Positions 1 to 8,702 of a DNA stretch of 64,000 nt are shown here, one piece after another; the stretch's first letter is position 1, and the number at the start of each line of letters is the position of its first letter. The stretch comes from Paludisphaera soli (GTDB lineage Bacteria; Planctomycetota; Planctomycetia; Isosphaerales; Isosphaeraceae), in contig NZ_JAALJI010000020.1 in the NCBI RefSeq assembly GCF_011064595.1, forward strand, positions 1 through 64,000. The letters run 5' to 3'. The notes beneath the pieces are model-generated. The model saw nothing but the letters and a program-made list of their open reading frames with translations. It did not search any database and was not told where the DNA came from. The translations under genes were made by a program, and so were the position numbers.

Positions 1-528
1 AATCTAGACCAGGTGGGTCCGCCGCTCGCGAGCCTCCTCGGGGATCCGAGCAAGCTCCTCGGCCCTTCAGTGGGCGATCCGCTCCTCATCCCGCTGCCGG
101 GACTACTTCTGCGGCCGCTGCCTGCTCCAGCGGAGCCGCCGTCGGAGGATCCTGCGGACGTGCTCGACGTGGTAATCGACGCCGAAGCGACGACGGACGA
201 GTTCGGCGACCCGGCCGGCGCTCCAATAGGTCGTTGGGCCAGCCGTGGGCCCGGACGCCCTCCAGCAGCACTCGCTCCAACTCCCGACGCTGCTCGTCGG
301 TCAGCCGGGGCCGGGGGCCGAGATGGGCCTGGCGGCCAGCGCCTCGGGGGCCTTCTCGGCCAGGGCGAGCCAGCGGTACAGCGAAGTCCCGCCGACGCCC
401 AGGATGCGGGCGACGACGGTAGGCGACTCCCCCCGCCACATCAGCTCGACGGCGTGGCGACGGCGACGTTCCAACTCCTGGGCGGTTTCGACGGGTCTCA
501 TGCCCTTACTACGACGGAAGCCGCCCAA
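1..528 (-). pseudogene. IS630-type transposase remnant, 5' part only, decayed
   Basis: Reading the minus strand from 528, the first frame encodes a helix-turn-helix start (ERRRRHAVELMWRGES, then a GVGGTSLYRWL recognition helix). The reading then jumps by one base near 340 into LTDEQRRELERVLLEGVRAH and GWPNDL. It jumps again near 225 into SAGRVAELVRRRFGVDYHVE and VRRILRRRL. This is the usual N-terminal order of IS630-family transposases. In the last frame there are three stop codons, at 103-105, 67-69 (probably from a Trp codon) and 4-6. The DDE catalytic domain would lie beyond the left edge. Two frameshifts and three stops mean the element is dead. No terminal inverted repeat was recognised at the right end. 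Confidence 0.8.
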
Positions 529-727
529 GTGCTCCTTTGGCTACGCTGCGGTCAGTAAGGTTATCAATATTCGAACCTTGCGTCGATTGGGTTCGTTGTC
601 GACGGTCCCGAAGGAAGCCATTTCACACCTGGGAGCCTTTCGCGCGGTCTCTGGCCGAGCGTCGGGCGGGGCGGAGGAACCTCAGCGAGCACGATCGGGT
701 TTCGTGGCGAGCGGCCGGTGAGGGGGG

Positions 728-733
728 TAGAAT
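728..733 (+). promoter_or_regulatory. Candidate -10 element (TAGAAT) upstream of glcD
   Basis: TAGAAT lies 77 bases before the chosen glcD start, in the 281-base spacer after the transposase remnant. No convincing -35 hexamer stands at 16-18 bases. The assignment rests on similarity to the sigma-70 -10 consensus and on similar hexamers before other genes in this window. Confidence 0.35.
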
Positions 734-809
734 GTGCGAGACCGCCCGACGAGCCGTCCGTCCGTGCTCGGCCCCGATCGACCGAACTCTCCGCCAGGAA
801 TCACGAATC

Positions 810-2282
810 ATGACCGCCACCGCCGTCCCGTCGTCGGCGTCCTCAACCGCCGCCCGGCTCGTCGCCGACCTGACGGCGGCTCTCGGGGCCGAGAACGTCC
901 TGTTCAACCGCGACGAGCTGGTGGTCTACGAGTGCGACGGCTACGTCATCGAGAAGGCCGTCCCCGACGTGGTGGTCTTCCCGACCTGCACCGAGGACGT
1001 GGTGGCCGTGGTCAAGATCTGCAACCGCCACGGCGTCCCGTTCGTCCCCCGAGGGGCCGGCACCAGCCTGGCGGGGGGGACCCTGCCGGTGGGGGGCGGG
1101 GTCATGATCGGCCTGACGAAGATGAAGCGAATCTTGGAGATCAACACCCGCGACCGCTACGCGATCGTCGAGGCCGGGGTGGTCAACGTCTGGCTCACCC
1201 GCTCGCTCGTCGGCACGGGCGTCCACTTCGCCCCCGACCCGTCGAGCCAGACCGCCTGCACGATCGGCGGGAACGTCGCCACGAACGCGGGCGGCCCGCA
1301 CACGCTCAAGTACGGCGTGACCGTCAACCACGTCCGGGGGCTGGAGATCGTGACGCCCGACGGCGAGGTCGTCCAGGTCGGCGGCGTGGTCGAGGACCAG
1401 CCCGGCTACGACCTGACCGGCCTGATCGTCGGCAGCGAGGGGACCTTCGGAATCGTCACCAAGGTCATCGTCAACCTCAGCCGCGACCCGGAGGCCGGGC
1501 GGACCCTGCTCGCCGTCTTCGACACGGTGGAGGACTCGGTCGAGGCGGTCAGCGGCATCGTCGCCGCCGGGATCGTCCCCGCCGCGCTCGAGATGATCGA
1601 CAACCTGATGATCCGGGCCGTCGAGGCCGCGTTCAAGTTCGGCTTCCCGGTCGACGCCGGGGCCGTCCTGATCATCGAGGTCGACGGGCTCGACGCGGCG
1701 CTCGACCACGAGGCCCAGGCCATCTCCGAGATCGTCCAGACCCATCGCGGCAAGGTCGAGAAGTCGATCGGCTGGCGGACCCGCGAGGAGCCCGAGTACA
1801 AGGCGATCTGGAAGAGCCGCAAGATGGCCTTCGGCGCGATCGGCCGGGTCAGCCCGACCTTCTGCACCCAGGACGGCGTCGTCCCCCGCACGGCCTTGCC
1901 GCACATCCTGCGTTTCATGGAAGGGGTGTCGGAGCGGCAGCAGGTGCGGATCGCCAACGTCTTCCACGCCGGCGACGGCAACCTGCACCCGATCATCCTC
2001 TTTGACGAGCAGGACCCGGACCAGGTCCGCCGGGCGCTCGACGCCAGCGTCGAGATCCTCGACGAGTGCATCCGGCTGGGCGGGAGCGTGACCGGCGAGC
2101 ACGGAATAGGCGTGGAGAAGCTCGCCATGATGCCCAAACTGTTCACCCCGGACGACCTGGCGGCGATGACGGCCGTCCACGACGCGCTCAACCCCGACGG
2201 CCGCTGCAGCCCGGCCAAGAAGCTGCCGATCGGCGGCCACTGCATCGAGCGCACCAAGCCGGGGCGGCACGCCTCGGCCTGA
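810..2282 (+). CDS. glcD: Glycolate oxidase subunit GlcD (FAD-linked oxidase)
   Basis: This 490-residue protein is the FAD-binding catalytic subunit of glycolate oxidase, which oxidises glycolate (or D-lactate) to the 2-oxo acid. The PCMH-type FAD domain shows PRGAGTSLAGG at about residues 80-90, then CTIGGNVATNAGG and the GSEGTFGIVTKV stretch. The C-terminal FAD-oxidase domain carries HAGDGNLHP and the closing GEHGIGVEK motif. Length matches the family (about 480-500). The ATG at 810 is chosen because an AGGAA stands about 9 bases before it. The reading frame is open further upstream to 537, but that part is arginine-rich and unlike the family. glcE and glcF follow after one intervening gene, so the three-subunit GlcDEF complex is complete here. 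Confidence 0.93.
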   Translation: MTATAVPSSASSTAARLVADLTAALGAENVLFNRDELVVYECDGYVIEKAVPDVVVFPTCTEDVVAVVKICNRHGVPFVPRGAGTSLAGGTLPVGGGVMIGLTKMKRILEINTRDRYAIVEAGVVNVWLTRSLVGTGVHFAPDPSSQTACTIGGNVATNAGGPHTLKYGVTVNHVRGLEIVTPDGEVVQVGGVVEDQPGYDLTGLIVGSEGTFGIVTKVIVNLSRDPEAGRTLLAVFDTVEDSVEAVSGIVAAGIVPAALEMIDNLMIRAVEAAFKFGFPVDAGAVLIIEVDGLDAALDHEAQAISEIVQTHRGKVEKSIGWRTREEPEYKAIWKSRKMAFGAIGRVSPTFCTQDGVVPRTALPHILRFMEGVSERQQVRIANVFHAGDGNLHPIILFDEQDPDQVRRALDASVEILDECIRLGGSVTGEHGIGVEKLAMMPKLFTPDDLAAMTAVHDALNPDGRCSPAKKLPIGGHCIERTKPGRHASA

Positions 2283-2318
2283 CCGACGGCGGCCTTTCGT
2301 TCGATGTCGGGCGGGGAC

Positions 2319-2324
2319 TATGAT
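2319..2324 (+). promoter_or_regulatory. Candidate -10 element (TATGAT)
   Basis: TATGAT sits 36 bases after the glcD stop and 68 bases before the preferred start of the next gene. It could give glcE-glcF and the downstream genes a promoter separate from glcD. It overlaps the alternative ATG at 2320, which argues against that start. Confidence 0.3.
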
Positions 2325-2391
2325 GGGCGGATCGAACCGGGGCCGACGCCCCCAGAACTCGTCGCGGCGACGACCGCGACGTCGGAAAGGC

Positions 2392-3306
2392 ATGGCGAAC
2401 GTGGGGGAGCGGAATCGATTCTCGCGGTGGCGTCGCCTGCCGCCCGTGTACCGCTCGGGCGAGCACAAGCTGCCGGGCTACGAGGACGAGACCCAGCGCC
2501 TGACTCTCTACCTGCCCGGGAGCCTGCTCGACCTGGCCGAGCTGCTCGCCAACCTGGATCAGTCCCCTTCGGTCCAGGAGTACTGCACGAACATGCTCTC
2601 CCGGGCCCTGGAAGACGAACGCGTGCGCCGGAAGGTGGCGAAGGTCGAGGCCGACCGAGGCCCCCTGCGGGGCCTGGACGAGATCGCCCGAGACGCCGAG
2701 TACCTCGCCGAGTGGCGCGACCGCCGCGACGAACCCCACCACGCCCCCCAGCCGCCTCCGACCGCCATGACCGTCCCCCTCGTGTTCCTGCCGCCGCCCG
2801 ACGAACCGGCGGCGCTTGACGGTCGCGGCGCCCCCGCGCTGGACCCCCCTTCGCCCTTGACGATCCGGGTCGAGACCGGCCCCCGGCCCGAGCCGGTCGT
2901 CGCCCGCGAGGCGACCCCCGAGATCTCCACCCCCGACGGAACCGCCATGGACATCGTCTGGAAACACGTCGGTCCCGAAGGGGGCGACCCCCGAGGCTTC
3001 CTCCCTCACCTGCGCCGAGGCGAATCCGTCCCGCCCGCCTCGGCCTCGGAGCTCCTGGAGGCCCTTCGGACTCTGGAATCGGAGAACCGAGGCGCGGACG
3101 GCCTCAACCGCCGGCTCGCCTACGCCGTCCATCGCCTGGCCCTCGAATCTCAGGTGCTGCTCACCGAAGCCTGGCCCGGGGCCTTCGACGAGCCGACCGT
3201 CGAGGCCATCCGCGCCGTGCAGGAGATGGCCGAACGCATCCTCTCCGGCGAGGACGTCCGCTACTACGCCGGCCCAGAGAGCCAGGCTCCCGGGAGCGCA
3301 TCGTGA
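2392..3306 (+). CDS. Unknown protein encoded between glcD and glcE
   Basis: I do not recognise this 304-residue protein. It has no signal peptide or membrane segment. The first third is polar and helical, starting with an RFSRWRRLPPVYRSGEHKLP stretch. A proline-rich linker with PPP runs follows around residues 120-180. The C-terminal third is again helical, with ESENRGADGLNRRLAYAVHR and DEPTVEAIRAVQEMAERIL. The start is uncertain: ATG at 2392 has GGAAAGG directly in front but very close, and an in-frame ATG at 2320 would add a basic 24-residue tail. Its stop overlaps the glcE GTG start by four bases (GTGA), so it is translated with the glycolate oxidase genes. A role in that complex is an inference from position only. 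Confidence 0.75.
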   Translation: MANVGERNRFSRWRRLPPVYRSGEHKLPGYEDETQRLTLYLPGSLLDLAELLANLDQSPSVQEYCTNMLSRALEDERVRRKVAKVEADRGPLRGLDEIARDAEYLAEWRDRRDEPHHAPQPPPTAMTVPLVFLPPPDEPAALDGRGAPALDPPSPLTIRVETGPRPEPVVAREATPEISTPDGTAMDIVWKHVGPEGGDPRGFLPHLRRGESVPPASASELLEALRTLESENRGADGLNRRLAYAVHRLALESQVLLTEAWPGAFDEPTVEAIRAVQEMAERILSGEDVRYYAGPESQAPGSAS

Positions 3307-4580
3307 ATCGGCAGGTCCAGGCCCCCGTTTGGCCCGACGCCCCCGACGCGGCCCCGCTCGGCGACGACCGGTGCGCCACGAGATTGCATCGCCCGACGAC
3401 CGTGGACGCCCTGTGCGACGCCGTCCGCGAGGAGGTGGAGCAGGGGGGCGCGGTCTACCCCCAGGGGGGCCGGACGGCGCTCGACTACGGCCGACCCCCC
3501 GGCCGTCCCGGCGCGGCGGTCGACGTCTCGGCGCTGGACGAGGTCATCGACTACCCCCACGCCGACATGACCATCACGGTCCGGGCCGGGATGACCGTCT
3601 CGACCCTGCGCGGAATCCTCGCCGAGAAGAATCAGCGGCTCCTGATCGACGTACCCTGGCCCGACCGGGCGACCCTCGGCGGCGCGCTGGCGACCGGCGT
3701 CTGCGGGCCGCGACGCTTCGGCCTGGGTCGGCCGCGCGACTCGATCATCGGCGTCTCATTCGTGACCTCGAACGCCGTCGAGGTCAAGGGGGGCGGAAGG
3801 GTCGTCAAGAACGTCGCCGGTTACGACTTCCCCAAGCTTCTGACCGGCTCGATGGGGACACTCGGCGTCATCACCCAGGCGACCCTGAAGGTCCGGCCGC
3901 TCCCCGGGGCCTCGGCGTTGATCTGGCTGCCGGTCGACGACCCGGCGAAGCTCGACGAACGGCTCGCCGCGCTCGCCTCGTCGGCCCTCCGGCCGGTGGC
4001 GTTCGACTTCCTCAGCCCGTCCGCCGCGCGGCTCGTCGGCGGCCCAGTGGGCCTGGGACGGGACGCCTGGACTCTCGTGGTGGGGATCGAGGACGACGCG
4101 AACTCGGTCGACTGGCAGGTGGACCGGTTCCGGGTCGAGGCCGAGCGGGCCGATTTCGACGTGCTCCGCGACGACGCCACCGCGCCGCTCTGGACGGCGC
4201 TGACCGAGTTCCAGGTCGAGACGCCCGGGCCGTTCGCGTGCTCGGCGAGCCTGCGGCCGTCCCAAGTCGCCGCGTTCCTGGCGGACCTCCCCGCCGAGCG
4301 CTGGGCCTTGCAGGCCCACGCGGGCGTCGGCGTCGTGCGGATGCAGGCACTGGGCGAATGGGGCGGGGACGAGGCGGAAGCGGCGATCGCCGGCAAGCGG
4401 GCCGAGGCCGTCCGCGGCGGCGGCAACCTGATCGTGACCCGATGCCCGACGCCCTGGAAGGCCCGCATCCCCGTCTGGGGCGAGTCCCGCCAGGACTGGG
4501 CCCTGGGGCGGGCGGTCAAGCGAGCCCTCGACCCCGAGGGCGTGATGAATCCCGGCCGGTTCGTGGGCGAGGACGGATAA
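3303..4580 (+). CDS. glcE: Glycolate oxidase subunit GlcE (FAD-binding oxidase)
   Basis: This 425-residue protein is the second FAD-binding subunit of the GlcDEF glycolate oxidase. The N-terminal FAD_binding_4 domain includes YPQGGRTALDYG, a TLGGALATGVCGPRRFGLG stretch and VKNVAGYDFPKLLTGSMGTL, all typical of GlcE. The C-terminal half is weakly conserved and ends in the usual ALDPEGVMNPGRF motif. Translation starts at GTG 3303, which overlaps the stop of the previous gene. glcF follows after four bases. The intact FAD motifs and correct closing motif suggest a working subunit. Confidence 0.9.
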   Translation: MNRQVQAPVWPDAPDAAPLGDDRCATRLHRPTTVDALCDAVREEVEQGGAVYPQGGRTALDYGRPPGRPGAAVDVSALDEVIDYPHADMTITVRAGMTVSTLRGILAEKNQRLLIDVPWPDRATLGGALATGVCGPRRFGLGRPRDSIIGVSFVTSNAVEVKGGGRVVKNVAGYDFPKLLTGSMGTLGVITQATLKVRPLPGASALIWLPVDDPAKLDERLAALASSALRPVAFDFLSPSAARLVGGPVGLGRDAWTLVVGIEDDANSVDWQVDRFRVEAERADFDVLRDDATAPLWTALTEFQVETPGPFACSASLRPSQVAAFLADLPAERWALQAHAGVGVVRMQALGEWGGDEAEAAIAGKRAEAVRGGGNLIVTRCPTPWKARIPVWGESRQDWALGRAVKRALDPEGVMNPGRFVGEDG

Positions 4581-4584
4581 GATT

Positions 4585-5928
4585 ATGCAGACAACTGGGA
4601 ACCATCCCGTCGCCCCGCAGGCCCCCGCCGAACGCGTCGCGAATCCCGGCGTCGACCTGGCCTGGCTCGCCGACCGCATCGATTACCCGCTGTTCCAGCA
4701 GTGCATCCATTGCGGGCTCTGCACGGCGAGCTGCCCGACCTACGTCGAGACGGGCGACGAGAACGACGGCCCGCGCGGTCGGATCTACCTGATGCGATCG
4801 GTCACCGACGGCCGCCTGGCGATGAGTCCCGAGGTCCGCCGCCACCTGGACCTCTGCCTCGACTGCCGGGCCTGCGAGACGGCCTGCCCGTCGGGCGTCC
4901 AGTACGGCAAGCTGATCGAGCCCTTCAAGATCGCCATGCTCCAGGACGTCCCCGCCGGGGCCGGGCTCAGCCCGCTCCAGCGGCTGATCCTCCACCGCCT
5001 GTTCCCGTACGCGAACCGCGTCCGGGCGGCGCTCTTGCCGGTGCGGGTGCTCCAGAAGCTCGGCCTGATGCGGCTGATCGAGCGGAGCGGCCTGCTGAAG
5101 CTCCTGCCGCCGACGCTCCGCAACATGGCCGCGATGGTGCCGACGTTGCAGCCGGCGTCAAACCTCCCCGAGGTGCTTCCCGCGATCGGTCCCAAGCGGG
5201 CGCGCGTCGGCCTGTTCCTGGGCTGCGTGACCGACGTGATGACCCCCCAGACCACGGCCGCCACCGCCCGGGTCCTCCAGCGCAACGGCTGCGAAGTGGT
5301 CGTCCCCCGGGGCCAGGCCTGCTGCGGCGCCATCCATTACCACTCGGGCGCCGAGGCCCCCGCGCTGGAACTGGCGATGAAGAACCTGGAGGCGTTCGAC
5401 CCCGACGAACTGGACGCCATCGTCATCAATGCCGCCGGCTGCGGGGCCATGTTCAAGGGGTATGAACACATCCTCCCCCCCGAAGACCACGAACGGGCCG
5501 CGAAGTTCGTCGCCAAGATCAAGGACGTGTCGGAGTTCCTCGTGGCCCTCGGCCCGATCGCTCCGACCCATCCGATCGACGCCAAGGTGACGTACCACGA
5601 CGCCTGCCACCTCTGCCACGCCCAGCAGATCCGCAACCAGCCTCGCCAGCTCCTAGGGATGATCCCTGGCCTGCAGCTGGTCCCGCTCGTCGAGAGCGAG
5701 CTTTGCTGCGGGGCGGCGGGGACCTACAACCTGACCGAGCCCGAGATGTCCGCCCGCCTCGGCCGTCGGAAGCTGGACAATATCGAGGCCACCGGCGCGG
5801 CGATCGTCGCCAGCGGGAATATCGGCTGCACTTTGCAGATCGCCCGCCAGATTCGCGAACGCGGCGGCTCGATCGAGGTCGTCCACCCGGTCGAGCTGCT
5901 GGACCAGGCCTATGGGGGGGAGGGCTGA
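4585..5928 (+). CDS. glcF: Glycolate oxidase iron-sulfur subunit GlcF
   Basis: This 447-residue protein is the iron-sulfur subunit that takes electrons from GlcD/GlcE towards the respiratory chain. Two 4Fe-4S ferredoxin motifs are visible: Cys40, 43, 46 and 50 (CIHCGLCTASC), and Cys91, 94, 97 and 101 (CLDCRACETAC). Two CCG domains follow, with ACCGAIHYHSG near residue 245 and LCCGAAGTYNL near 372. These are heterodisulfide-reductase-like cofactor sites. Length and domain order match GlcF. It starts four bases after glcE and is followed directly by gpsA, so the genes are probably co-transcribed. Confidence 0.94.
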   Translation: MQTTGNHPVAPQAPAERVANPGVDLAWLADRIDYPLFQQCIHCGLCTASCPTYVETGDENDGPRGRIYLMRSVTDGRLAMSPEVRRHLDLCLDCRACETACPSGVQYGKLIEPFKIAMLQDVPAGAGLSPLQRLILHRLFPYANRVRAALLPVRVLQKLGLMRLIERSGLLKLLPPTLRNMAAMVPTLQPASNLPEVLPAIGPKRARVGLFLGCVTDVMTPQTTAATARVLQRNGCEVVVPRGQACCGAIHYHSGAEAPALELAMKNLEAFDPDELDAIVINAAGCGAMFKGYEHILPPEDHERAAKFVAKIKDVSEFLVALGPIAPTHPIDAKVTYHDACHLCHAQQIRNQPRQLLGMIPGLQLVPLVESELCCGAAGTYNLTEPEMSARLGRRKLDNIEATGAAIVASGNIGCTLQIARQIRERGGSIEVVHPVELLDQAYGGEG

Positions 5929-5929
5929 C

Positions 5930-6928
5930 ATGGACCGCGTGGCCGTCCTCGGCGGCGGCGGCATGGGCACGGCGATGGCGATGGTCCTCGCCCGCTCGGG
6001 AGTCGAGGTCCGCCTCTGGGTCCGCGAGCCTGACCGGGCGTACGCGATGGCCGCGACCCGCGTCAACGCCCGGCACCTGCCCGAGGTCCGCATCCCCGAG
6101 GCCGTCCGGATCCTCGGCGACCCGGCCCAGGTCCTGCACCGCGCCGAGCTGATCCTGGCGGCGATCCCGACTTCGTACCTCCGCGAGACGCTCGCGAGCC
6201 TGGCCGCCGCCGCGCCCGCCGACGTGCCCGCGCTGAGCGTGGTCAAGGGGATTGAGTTCGGCACGTTCGCCCGGCCGTCGCAGATCCTGGTCGAGACCCT
6301 CGGCCCTCGCGAGACGGCCATCCTGACCGGCCCGAGCCACGCCGAGGAGCTGGCGCGCGGTCTGCCCGCCTCGCTGGTCGTCGCCGGGGCCTCGTCGGCG
6401 CTCTGCGAGGCCGTGCAGCGCGAGTTCTCCCACGAGACGTTCCGGGTCTACCGCAACTCGGATGCGATCGGGGCCGAGGTCGCCGGGGCGCTCAAGAACA
6501 TCCTGGGGATCGCCGCCGGGGTCTGCGACGGCCTGGAGATCGGCGACAACGCCAAGGCCGCGCTCCTCACCCGGGGCCTCGTCGAGATCGCCCGGATGGG
6601 CGTCCGCCTGGGGGGCCGGGTCGAGACGTTCTACGGCCTCGCCGGCGTCGGCGACGTGGTCACCACCTGCTACAGCCCCTTCGGTCGAAACCGCGAGGTC
6701 GGGCTTCGCATCGGCCGGGGCGAGGCCCTGCCGGCGATCCTGGCCGACATGCCGAACGTCTCCGAAGGGGTCCCCACCATCCGGAGCGTCCACGCCCTGG
6801 CGATCCAGATGGGCGTCGACATGCCGATCACGCACGAGCTGCATCAGGTCCTTTTCGAGGGCAAGCCCCCACGCGCGGCGGTCGTCGACCTGATGACGCG
6901 CACGCCGAAGGACGAGTCGGAGCTATGA
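5930..6928 (+). CDS. gpsA: Glycerol-3-phosphate dehydrogenase [NAD(P)+]
   Basis: This 332-residue cytosolic enzyme reduces dihydroxyacetone phosphate to sn-glycerol 3-phosphate for phospholipid synthesis. The N-terminal nucleotide-binding motif is GGGGMGTAMA. GPSHAEELARGLP and the KNILGIAAGVCDGLEIGDNA stretch, with the catalytic lysine at about residue 189, are diagnostic, as is GLAGVGDVVTTC. The ATG at 5930 follows an AGGG and starts right after the glcF stop. An in-frame ATG at 5912 would lie inside glcF and is not preferred. Its own stop overlaps the next start by four bases. Its place behind the glycolate oxidase genes probably reflects a shared operon, not a shared pathway. Confidence 0.95.
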   Translation: MDRVAVLGGGGMGTAMAMVLARSGVEVRLWVREPDRAYAMAATRVNARHLPEVRIPEAVRILGDPAQVLHRAELILAAIPTSYLRETLASLAAAAPADVPALSVVKGIEFGTFARPSQILVETLGPRETAILTGPSHAEELARGLPASLVVAGASSALCEAVQREFSHETFRVYRNSDAIGAEVAGALKNILGIAAGVCDGLEIGDNAKAALLTRGLVEIARMGVRLGGRVETFYGLAGVGDVVTTCYSPFGRNREVGLRIGRGEALPAILADMPNVSEGVPTIRSVHALAIQMGVDMPITHELHQVLFEGKPPRAAVVDLMTRTPKDESEL

Positions 6929-7575
6929 GCGATCTCCCCCCCGAATGCGCGATCGGCTTCAAGGAATGGGCGGGCGTCTGCGAGGCGCTGGCCTCGGGCG
7001 CCCAGACCCTCATCCTTCGCAAGGGGGGGATCGCCGAGGAGGGGGGCGTCTTCACGCCCGAGCATCGCGCCTTCTGGCTCTATCCGACCCGGCTCCACGA
7101 GTCGCAGCAGGGGCTCCGCGTCTCGCCGACCGCGACGCATCCCGCCCCCGCCGAGCCCGACGTCATCCCGATCCGCTCGCTGGCCGTCGTCGACTCGATC
7201 CGCCTGATCGATCGCGAAGAGGAACTGGACTCCCTGGAGCCGTTCCACGTCTGGACGTCCGAGACCATCCACAAACGCTTCCACTACCGCCGGCCGGGGC
7301 TCTGGGTGCTGGGCGTCCGGGTCTGGAACCGGGCCGAGCCCCTGGATCTGATCGCGACGCCGGAGCAGATGGGCTGCAAGACCTGGGTGCCTCTCGGGAC
7401 CGCGCTTACGACGGGCGGCCTGGCCCCCGCTCTCGGTGAGGGGGCGTGGCGTGATCTCCGCGATCGGCTCGACCGGACGATCCGGTCGCAAGCGGCCGGC
7501 GGTCGGGTAGAATCTCCGTCCGACCCGGGCGTCGCGCCCGAGGCGCCCCCAGCGGCCCCCCCGAGCCCAGCATGA
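6925..7575 (+). CDS. DUF1802 family protein
   Basis: This 216-residue protein matches the DUF1802 pattern: an early KEWAGVCEALASGAQTLILR stretch, then a glycine-rich segment with FWLYPTRLHESQQG, and later an SLEPFHVWTSETIHKRFHYR segment. The function of the family is unknown. The last 30 residues are rich in Ala and Pro and probably unstructured. It overlaps gpsA at the front and the rhomboid gene at the back, each by four bases, so translation is coupled. A candidate -10 element for the rhomboid gene lies inside its 3' end. Confidence 0.75.
   Translation: MSDLPPECAIGFKEWAGVCEALASGAQTLILRKGGIAEEGGVFTPEHRAFWLYPTRLHESQQGLRVSPTATHPAPAEPDVIPIRSLAVVDSIRLIDREEELDSLEPFHVWTSETIHKRFHYRRPGLWVLGVRVWNRAEPLDLIATPEQMGCKTWVPLGTALTTGGLAPALGEGAWRDLRDRLDRTIRSQAAGGRVESPSDPGVAPEAPPAAPPSPA
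7508..7513 (+). promoter_or_regulatory. Candidate internal -10 element (TAGAAT) before the rhomboid gene
   Basis: TAGAAT lies inside the DUF1802 gene, 59 bases before the rhomboid start. It could allow separate transcription of the protease. There is no clear -35 hexamer. Confidence 0.25.
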
Positions 7576-8702
7576 ACCCCCGACCGATCCTCCGCGAGCT
7601 GCGAGACTACCCGGCGACGGCGTTCTTCTGCGCGAGCTGGCTGGTCGTCTTCATCGCGATGGTCGCCCTCCAGCTCCGGGCCGAACCCGCCCCGACGGCC
7701 TGGCGCATCCTGGTCCTGGGGATCGGCGACGGCGGTCGGTTCGGGGACCTGACTCTCCGGGACCTGGCGAACGGGGAGTACTGGCGGCTCGTCACCTGCA
7801 ACTTCGTCCATTACAGCGTCGTCCACATCGGGATGAACCTGTTCGCGTTCTACCTCCTGGGGACGATGCTTGAGTCGTGGTACGGCCCCTGGACCTTGAT
7901 CGCGATCTACGGGACGACGGGCGTGGGGGGCAACCTGCTGTCGGTGATGGCGAGACGCTGGCTCGGGTCGAATCCGCTGGTCCATTCCGGCGGCGGGTCG
8001 GTGGTCATCATGGGGCTCATCGGCCTGTGCGCGACGGCCGGCTGGGTCTCGCGGACGACCCGCGATCGCGAGCTGACCTGGCAGATGGTCAAGGCGTTGG
8101 CGATCACCGGGGCTCTCGGACTGGCCTTCCCGCGCTACATCGACAACTGGGGCCACGCCGGCGGGGCCATCGCCGGGCTGCCGATCGGGCTGGCGCACTC
8201 CCGGCTGCTCGCGGGGAGGAAACGTCCCTGGACCTGGGGGGCGGGCGTGGCATGGGGCCTGGTCCTGATCGCGGGCGGCCTGGCGCAGGCCCGCCACGAT
8301 CGCCAGGATCGAACGGCTCGCGCGTTGGTCGAGCAACGCCGGGAACTCGACGCCCACCTCACCGCCTACCGAGTCATCCTCACGACGCGCCTCTGGACCG
8401 ATCGGCCTGGCGACGCGAAGGGGCTGGCGCAGCTCCTGCGCACACAGGCCCCGGTGCTGGACGCGGGGCCGACGCGCGCGGCCTATCGCAGGCTCCTCCC
8501 GCTGGCCGAGGAGTTCTCCCGGCGCAAGCCGACGCTCCCGGAACTGCTGGCCTTCCGACGCGAGCTGGACGCCGTCCGCGGGACGCTTCGGCTCGAAACG
8601 AAGGGTCGCCTCAAGGCCTACTGGGAGCGGCGGCGGAAGGCGAACCTCCCCGTCCCGGGCGGCCGGACGGACGCATCGGTCTTCAGACCGGGCCCGATGT
8701 GA
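7572..8702 (+). CDS. Rhomboid family intramembrane serine protease with C-terminal extension
   Basis: This 376-residue membrane protein has a rhomboid core in its first 215 residues. GEYWRLVTCNFVHYSVVHIG and the following MN are the entry segment and the HxxxN-type helix. HSGGGSVVIMGLIG carries the likely nucleophile Ser143, and NWGHAGGAIAG carries the partner His195. The usual GxSG is GGSV here, so the glycine after the serine is missing. After a last hydrophobic segment (WGAGVAWGLVLIAGGLAQ) comes a soluble tail of about 140 residues that is helical, charged and rich in Arg. Substrates cannot be predicted. It is the last gene of the glc-gpsA run, and the next gene is convergent and overlaps it by 20 bases. 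Confidence 0.85.
   Translation: MNPRPILRELRDYPATAFFCASWLVVFIAMVALQLRAEPAPTAWRILVLGIGDGGRFGDLTLRDLANGEYWRLVTCNFVHYSVVHIGMNLFAFYLLGTMLESWYGPWTLIAIYGTTGVGGNLLSVMARRWLGSNPLVHSGGGSVVIMGLIGLCATAGWVSRTTRDRELTWQMVKALAITGALGLAFPRYIDNWGHAGGAIAGLPIGLAHSRLLAGRKRPWTWGAGVAWGLVLIAGGLAQARHDRQDRTARALVEQRRELDAHLTAYRVILTTRLWTDRPGDAKGLAQLLRTQAPVLDAGPTRAAYRRLLPLAEEFSRRKPTLPELLAFRRELDAVRGTLRLETKGRLKAYWERRRKANLPVPGGRTDASVFRPGPM

Noticed and set aside
537-809. In-frame extension of glcD upstream of 810
   Set aside because: It is Arg-rich with no FAD-oxidase similarity, and contains the candidate -10 at 728; the ATG at 810 has a ribosome site and matches the family start.
734-2005. Long plus-strand frame with Arg/Asp/Pro-rich protein opposite or parallel to glcD
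   Set aside because: It is a frame-shifted shadow of glcD, caused by high GC codon use; composition is repetitive and no motif is present.
843-2468. 541-residue minus-strand frame across glcD
   Set aside because: Antisense shadow of glcD, rich in Asp, Val, Leu and Arg, with no recognisable domain.
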